Part shown: one piece after another, positions 58,933 through 64,000 of the stretch
How the letters are laid out: the number at the start of each line of letters is the position of its first letter
Numbering within the stretch: the first letter of the stretch is position 1
Assembly (NCBI RefSeq): GCF_016919175.1
Contig: NZ_JAFFPU010000029.1
Location: 62,001 to 126,000 of the forward strand
DNA: 64,000 nt
From: Leptospira ainlahdjerensis
GTDB taxonomy: Bacteria > Spirochaetota > Leptospiria > Leptospirales > Leptospiraceae
Direction: 5' to 3'
Position numbers and translations under genes: made by a program
The notes under the pieces: generated by a model
Database searches by the model: none
What the model was told of the DNA's origin: nothing
The model's input: the letters and a program-made list of their open reading frames with translations, nothing else

Positions 58933-60252
58933 TTGGGGATCTCTCAAATCCTGGATGAAACAAGCCGGTTCCCATTGCACAATCCAATAGAAAATTTTTC
59001 GAATCTTCCTTTAGCTCCTTTAATCCAGCAATCCATCAAAGACGTTGGATATTCAAAACCGACGCCGATTCAAATTCAGGCGATTCCTCCTTTGCTCGAA
59101 GGAAAAGACCTTTTGGGTTGCGCCCAAACAGGGACCGGTAAAACGGCAGCCTTCGCGCTTCCGATTCTTCATCGTTTATTTTCGAATCATCGAAAGGCCG
59201 CGGCAAAACAAACCCGAGTTTTGGTTTTGACTCCTACGAGAGAACTCGCGATCCAAGTTCACGATAGTTTTAAAGTCTACGGCCAACATCTGAAATTAAA
59301 AACCGCCGTAATCTTCGGAGGGGTAGGTCAGAGCCCTCAGGTAAAAAGTCTTTCTTCCGGTGTGGACGTTCTTGTGGCGACACCGGGAAGGCTCGTGGAT
59401 CTGATCGATCAAAGATTCTTAAGTTTGAACGAACTTGAAGTTTTCGTTTTGGACGAAGCGGATCGGATGCTCGATATGGGTTTTATTCACTCCATAAAAA
59501 AGATCATCGCGATGCTGCCGAAAAAACGTCATAATCTTTTCTTCTCGGCGACAATGCCCCCTGATATTGAAAAACTTGCGGGGACAATGCTCGTAAATCC
59601 GGTTCGAATCGAAGTGACTCCGGTTTCTTCTACAGTAGAATTGATTCAGCAATCGGTAATGTTTGTGGATTCCGACAAAAAGAAGGAACTTCTAAAACAT
59701 CTTTTTAAGAATCCGGAACTAAAAAGAGTGATCGTTTTTACGAAGACAAAACACGGGGCCAATCGTGTTTCCGAACTTTTGGGGAAGAGCGGAATTTCCG
59801 TGGATGTGATTCACGGGAACAAATCCCAATCCGCGAGACAAAGAGCTTTAGAAGATTTTAGAGCCGGAAAAATCCGCGCACTCATCGCGACCGATATCGC
59901 GGCGAGAGGGATCGACATCGATGAAATTTCCCACGTGATCAATTATGAGATTCCGAACATTCCCGAAAGTTACGTGCATAGAATCGGAAGGACTGCGAGA
60001 GCGGGTACTCAAGGGGTCGCAATTTCGTTATGCGACATGGAAGAGAGGGCCTTCGTTCGGGACATCGAAAGAGTGATCGGTCAGAAGATTCCCGTCAATC
60101 AACAACAACCTTTCCATTCGGAAAACGTAATGCACTTTACCGGACGGATCAAGCCCAAGTCGAATTCGGGAGGCAGACCTCCACAGAGATTCCATTCGTC
60201 TCCCAGTCGTAAAAAGACGAATTCTCCTTCGAAGCAGAGATCTTTCCGTTAA
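58933..60252 (+). CDS. DEAD-box RNA helicase (RhlE-like)
   Basis: 439 residues with a full motif set: Q motif KPTPIQIQAIP, AQTGTGKT, PTRELA, DEAD in VLDEADRMLDMG, SAT, and HRIGRTARAG. After the two RecA domains comes a short basic, Ser/Arg/Lys-rich tail (about 395-439) for RNA contact, as in RhlE/RNA-remodelling helicases in ribosome assembly and cold adaptation. Start codon is uncertain: TTG at 58933 is used; a TTG at 58975 would also fit. Confidence 0.92.
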   Translation: MGISQILDETSRFPLHNPIENFSNLPLAPLIQQSIKDVGYSKPTPIQIQAIPPLLEGKDLLGCAQTGTGKTAAFALPILHRLFSNHRKAAAKQTRVLVLTPTRELAIQVHDSFKVYGQHLKLKTAVIFGGVGQSPQVKSLSSGVDVLVATPGRLVDLIDQRFLSLNELEVFVLDEADRMLDMGFIHSIKKIIAMLPKKRHNLFFSATMPPDIEKLAGTMLVNPVRIEVTPVSSTVELIQQSVMFVDSDKKKELLKHLFKNPELKRVIVFTKTKHGANRVSELLGKSGISVDVIHGNKSQSARQRALEDFRAGKIRALIATDIAARGIDIDEISHVINYEIPNIPESYVHRIGRTARAGTQGVAISLCDMEERAFVRDIERVIGQKIPVNQQQPFHSENVMHFTGRIKPKSNSGGRPPQRFHSSPSRKKTNSPSKQRSFR

Positions 60253-60263
60253 GGGGAGGTTTA

Positions 60264-60443
60264 GTCGGAACTCCGACAATTCTACCGTAAAAGTCGCGGG
60301 CCCCACCCTGATCTTGGGAAACTCAGTGCATCGCTTCCTATGGGGCGCTCGCAGGGGCGGGGGGCGGAAGATTTCCGGAGGACTTTCCTTTATCACAAAA
60401 TTCTAATTTTGCAAACACAAATCCCCGTGTAGGAACTCCTACA
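60264..60443 (-). repeat. RepA copy 8, with ~40-nt insert
   Basis: Inverted copy from GTCGGAACTCCGAC to TGTAGGAACTCCTACA. The hairpin region is interrupted by a segment containing GGGAAACTCAGTGCATCGCT and TATGGGGCGCTCGCAG that is absent from copies 1-7 but present in copy 9. The extension motif CAAGTT...GGAGG lies about 35 bases outside (60474-60492, minus strand). Confidence 0.8.
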
Positions 60444-60499
60444 AAACCCTTTCATGCTGGACAATTCTCTTTGCACCCCCTCCTAACTTGTGGATAAGC

Positions 60500-60644
60500 T
60501 TACGCTGATCTCGGGAAACTCAGTGCGTCGCTTCCTTATGGGGCGCTGCAGGGGAGCGGTGGCGAGAAAAACTCAGGAGACTTTTCCTCCATCAGAAAAA
60601 CAAATTTTTCGCGAGCCAAAACCCCTGCGTAGGAACTCCAGCAG
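60500..60644 (-). repeat. RepA copy 9, degenerate
   Basis: Second inverted copy. It keeps the insert (GGGAAACTCAGTGCGTCGCT), the CTCAGGAGACTTTTCCTCCATCA box in altered form and the terminal GCGTAGGAACTCC, but has lost the opposite end. It lies just beyond the 3' end of the universal stress protein gene. Confidence 0.7.
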
Positions 60645-60658
60645 ATTCCTAAAAATGT

Positions 60659-61093
60659 TTATCTCACCACGGTGACCGAACAAGGCGCGTGGTGGACAAT
60701 TCGGTCAGAAACGGAACCGACTAAAAATCTTCCGACCGCAGAAAGCCCTCTTGAACCGATAACGATCATATCATATTTTCCTTTTGCCGCGGTCTCTACG
60801 ATCGTATCCGCAGGGTACCCCTCAAGGACCAAACGATCCCATTTGATTTCCGGAGATTCATCCAAGGTAGAATGAATCTTTTCAAATCTCTGCTCGCTGA
60901 TCCACTTTACCCGGTCTTTTCCCTCGGGGGCCTTTTCATAATAACCGGGAAGGGGACCGAATTCTTCGACAACTTCCAAGATCGTCAGACTCGCACTCGA
61001 AACCTTTGCAAGCGCGATTCCCATTTCCAACGCTTTTTTAGAACTCTCGGAGCCGTCCACAGGAACCAGTATTTTTTTAATCAGTCTTTGCAT
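60659..61093 (-). CDS. universal stress protein (UspA family)
   Basis: 144 residues from ATG 61093 (AAGAG upstream). Single Usp domain: [24 protein letters not shown] at the N-terminus and the ATP-binding loop [15 protein letters not shown] near residues 112-126, followed by [17 protein letters not shown]. An upstream in-frame ATG at 61186 would add 31 residues with no domain and is disfavoured. Divergent from the sigma-like gene. Confidence 0.9.
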   Translation of the reverse strand: MQRLIKKILVPVDGSESSKKALEMGIALAKVSSASLTILEVVEEFGPLPGYYEKAPEGKDRVKWISEQRFEKIHSTLDESPEIKWDRLVLEGYPADTIVETAAKGKYDMIVIGSRGLSAVGRFLVGSVSDRIVHHAPCSVTVVR

Positions 61094-61147
61094 GTTTTTT
61101 CTCTTTTGCAGAAGTGTATCTCCCCGAGTCGGTTTTCCAATCAAAAA

Positions 61148-62092
61148 ATGGAAAATTTTATACAAAGGAGCATTGATTTTGATCAAAGGTGGAAGGACGA
61201 ATCGCCAAAAGTTTTAGACAAAGAAAACAAAATTCTCCCTTTTTCGACTATGAATCAAAAGACCGACATAGATCGAATATTAGTAAATTCTTATTTAGAA
61301 TATAAGAAAACGGGAAAACCAGATCAGCTTTTAAAACAAGCCGATTTCTGGGTCCAAAGGTTTGCTGTCCGTAAATACTCCCTGGACGAAGACGGAAGGT
61401 CGGAAGTCCTCCTCAATTTTATACAAAGAATCGAAAGCTTCGTAAAAATCTACGAGACACAAGGATACAGAAATTTTCCGGCCTTTGCGTTCGTTTTTTG
61501 GAAACACCTGGTCTTCAATCAATGGAAAAAGGAAAAAAAACGCTCCCAAAAAGAAGCCGCTTATTTGGATCCAGACCGGCTGGAAGGAGCTCCTTCTTTC
61601 GAACCCGGACAAGAAAAACGGATCGATCCTTTCCGCATTTTTCTTAGGGACATTTGGGAAAAAGGGGATTCAAGGGGAATTCTCATCTTCAAATTGAAAC
61701 ACAATCTTTATTTGGAAAGAAAGGAGATTCTTCTTCTCAAAAGAATCCTCTTAGCCTCCGGAAATTCCGTTTCGGAATTCTTGAAAGAAAGAAAGGAAAA
61801 ACGATTTCGTTGTAGAAACAAAGAACTTCTGCTCCTGGAAAAATTGGAATCTTCTCATCAGATCCGATTCTCCAGACGAGAGGGGGCGATCTTTCTCTCC
61901 TCCAGGCTCAAAGAAAAATTCAAAAAAAAACTTCTCAAAGCCGATTCTATTTATACCTTTCTGGAAATCGCAATTTGGTTTGGCTGGAACGAACACGGAG
62001 TCAAAAGACTCTATCACCAAACAATGAATAGCCTAAGACGATCGGGAATCGACTCGGAAGAGGATCTCTCCCAAGAATCCAAGTCGGCTTAG
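61148..62092 (+). CDS. divergent sigma-70-like protein
   Basis: 314 residues from ATG 61148; a later ATG at 61250 is possible, and neither has a good ribosome binding site. Residues about 60-135 ([48 protein letters not shown]) resemble sigma region 2, and the end ([32 protein letters not shown]) resembles a region 4 helix-turn-helix. The middle is Lys/Arg/Glu-rich. It may be a sigma factor or a sigma-derived regulator; similarity is weak. Confidence 0.55.
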   Translation: MENFIQRSIDFDQRWKDESPKVLDKENKILPFSTMNQKTDIDRILVNSYLEYKKTGKPDQLLKQADFWVQRFAVRKYSLDEDGRSEVLLNFIQRIESFVKIYETQGYRNFPAFAFVFWKHLVFNQWKKEKKRSQKEAAYLDPDRLEGAPSFEPGQEKRIDPFRIFLRDIWEKGDSRGILIFKLKHNLYLERKEILLLKRILLASGNSVSEFLKERKEKRFRCRNKELLLLEKLESSHQIRFSRREGAIFLSSRLKEKFKKKLLKADSIYTFLEIAIWFGWNEHGVKRLYHQTMNSLRRSGIDSEEDLSQESKSA

Positions 62093-62366
62093 TCCGAAAA
62101 GATTTTCCTAAGAATCGTTTTGGAAAAAGTCCTTACCGATTCGAATTTTGGAAAGAAGAATCGAATCTTTTCTGCGAATCCATTTTTTTAGGACCACTTG
62201 TAAATTTTGTGTCAGAATCCGGTCTTTTTAAGTCGTCCCTTGTTTCTTGGAAAGGAATTGTTGACCGATGCCTGTATGCGGAAAAAAATAAGCTCGTCTG
62301 ATAATGTGTAGATCACTTCCATACATCCCATACAATGGTTGTTCCAATTTTAAAAAAGAGTAAGAA

Positions 62367-64000
<1,634 letters not shown>

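Noticed and set aside
60872..61147. 92-codon upstream extension of the sigma-like protein
   Set aside because: It is antisense to the universal stress protein gene and shows no sigma-like sequence.

Overview
This 64-kb window is a chromosomal segment of a Leptospira species. The evidence is direct: many lipoproteins with loose spirochaetal lipoboxes, a DUF1554 lipoprotein (a family found mainly in Leptospira), an LL-diaminopimelate aminotransferase, PAS-GGDEF proteins, a Leptospira-type RNase P RNA, frequent TTG/GTG starts and AT-rich intergenic DNA carrying short repeats built around GGAACTCC. Base composition looks higher in GC than L. interrogans, which suggests, as inference only, the L. 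santarosai/L. borgpetersenii/L. weilii side of the pathogen group. No phage, insertion sequence, CRISPR array or tRNA was recognised.

Layout. 1-13.8 kb is mostly housekeeping: a truncated metallo-beta-lactamase-fold lipoprotein, a desaturase, pyrB-DUF2203-dapL, a zinc aminopeptidase lipoprotein divergent from an HtrA-type protease, an aminotransferase-murI pair, a FecR-domain lipoprotein and purM-ClC. 13.8-17.6 kb holds a DUF1554 lipoprotein bracketed by two 95-bp direct repeats, then two paralogous PAS-GGDEF diguanylate cyclases. 18.2-26.4 kb holds mutL, a DedA/VTT protein, a Cys-rich small protein, rarA, a 56-aa small protein, hisC, an M48 protease and a DUF898 protein.

26.4-39.5 kb is a signalling cluster: a three-domain cyclase (2Fe-2S ferredoxin, class III cyclase, degenerate class I haem peroxidase), a receiver-GGDEF-EAL protein, a lone receiver, a 1480-aa multi-PAS histidine kinase, an outer-membrane barrel protein and a Cache chemoreceptor. 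39.5-50.7 kb holds a broken ORF, a thiopurine methyltransferase, membrane and lipoprotein genes, a SpoIIE-type phosphatase with an enoyl-CoA hydratase, DUF192 and DUF3332 proteins, an MBOAT acyltransferase, a PilZ protein and an ECF sigma factor with a probable anti-sigma partner. 51-64 kb holds TPR proteins, HPF, rnpB, a 57-bp tandem array, a thioesterase, DoxX, a C69 peptidase, TerC, a thioredoxin-fold protein, a DEAD-box helicase, a universal stress protein, a sigma-like protein and a chemoreceptor cut by the window end.

Signalling genes dominate the accessory content: cyclic di-GMP (two GGEEF cyclases, one EAL-like protein, PilZ), cAMP (the fusion cyclase), phosphorelay, chemotaxis and partner switching. 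The most unusual object is the ferredoxin-cyclase-peroxidase fusion at 26472-28082, whose cyclase site is complete while the proximal haem-ligand His of its peroxidase domain is Arg. The second theme is a family of nine ~130-180-bp intergenic elements that always sit downstream of at least one gene.
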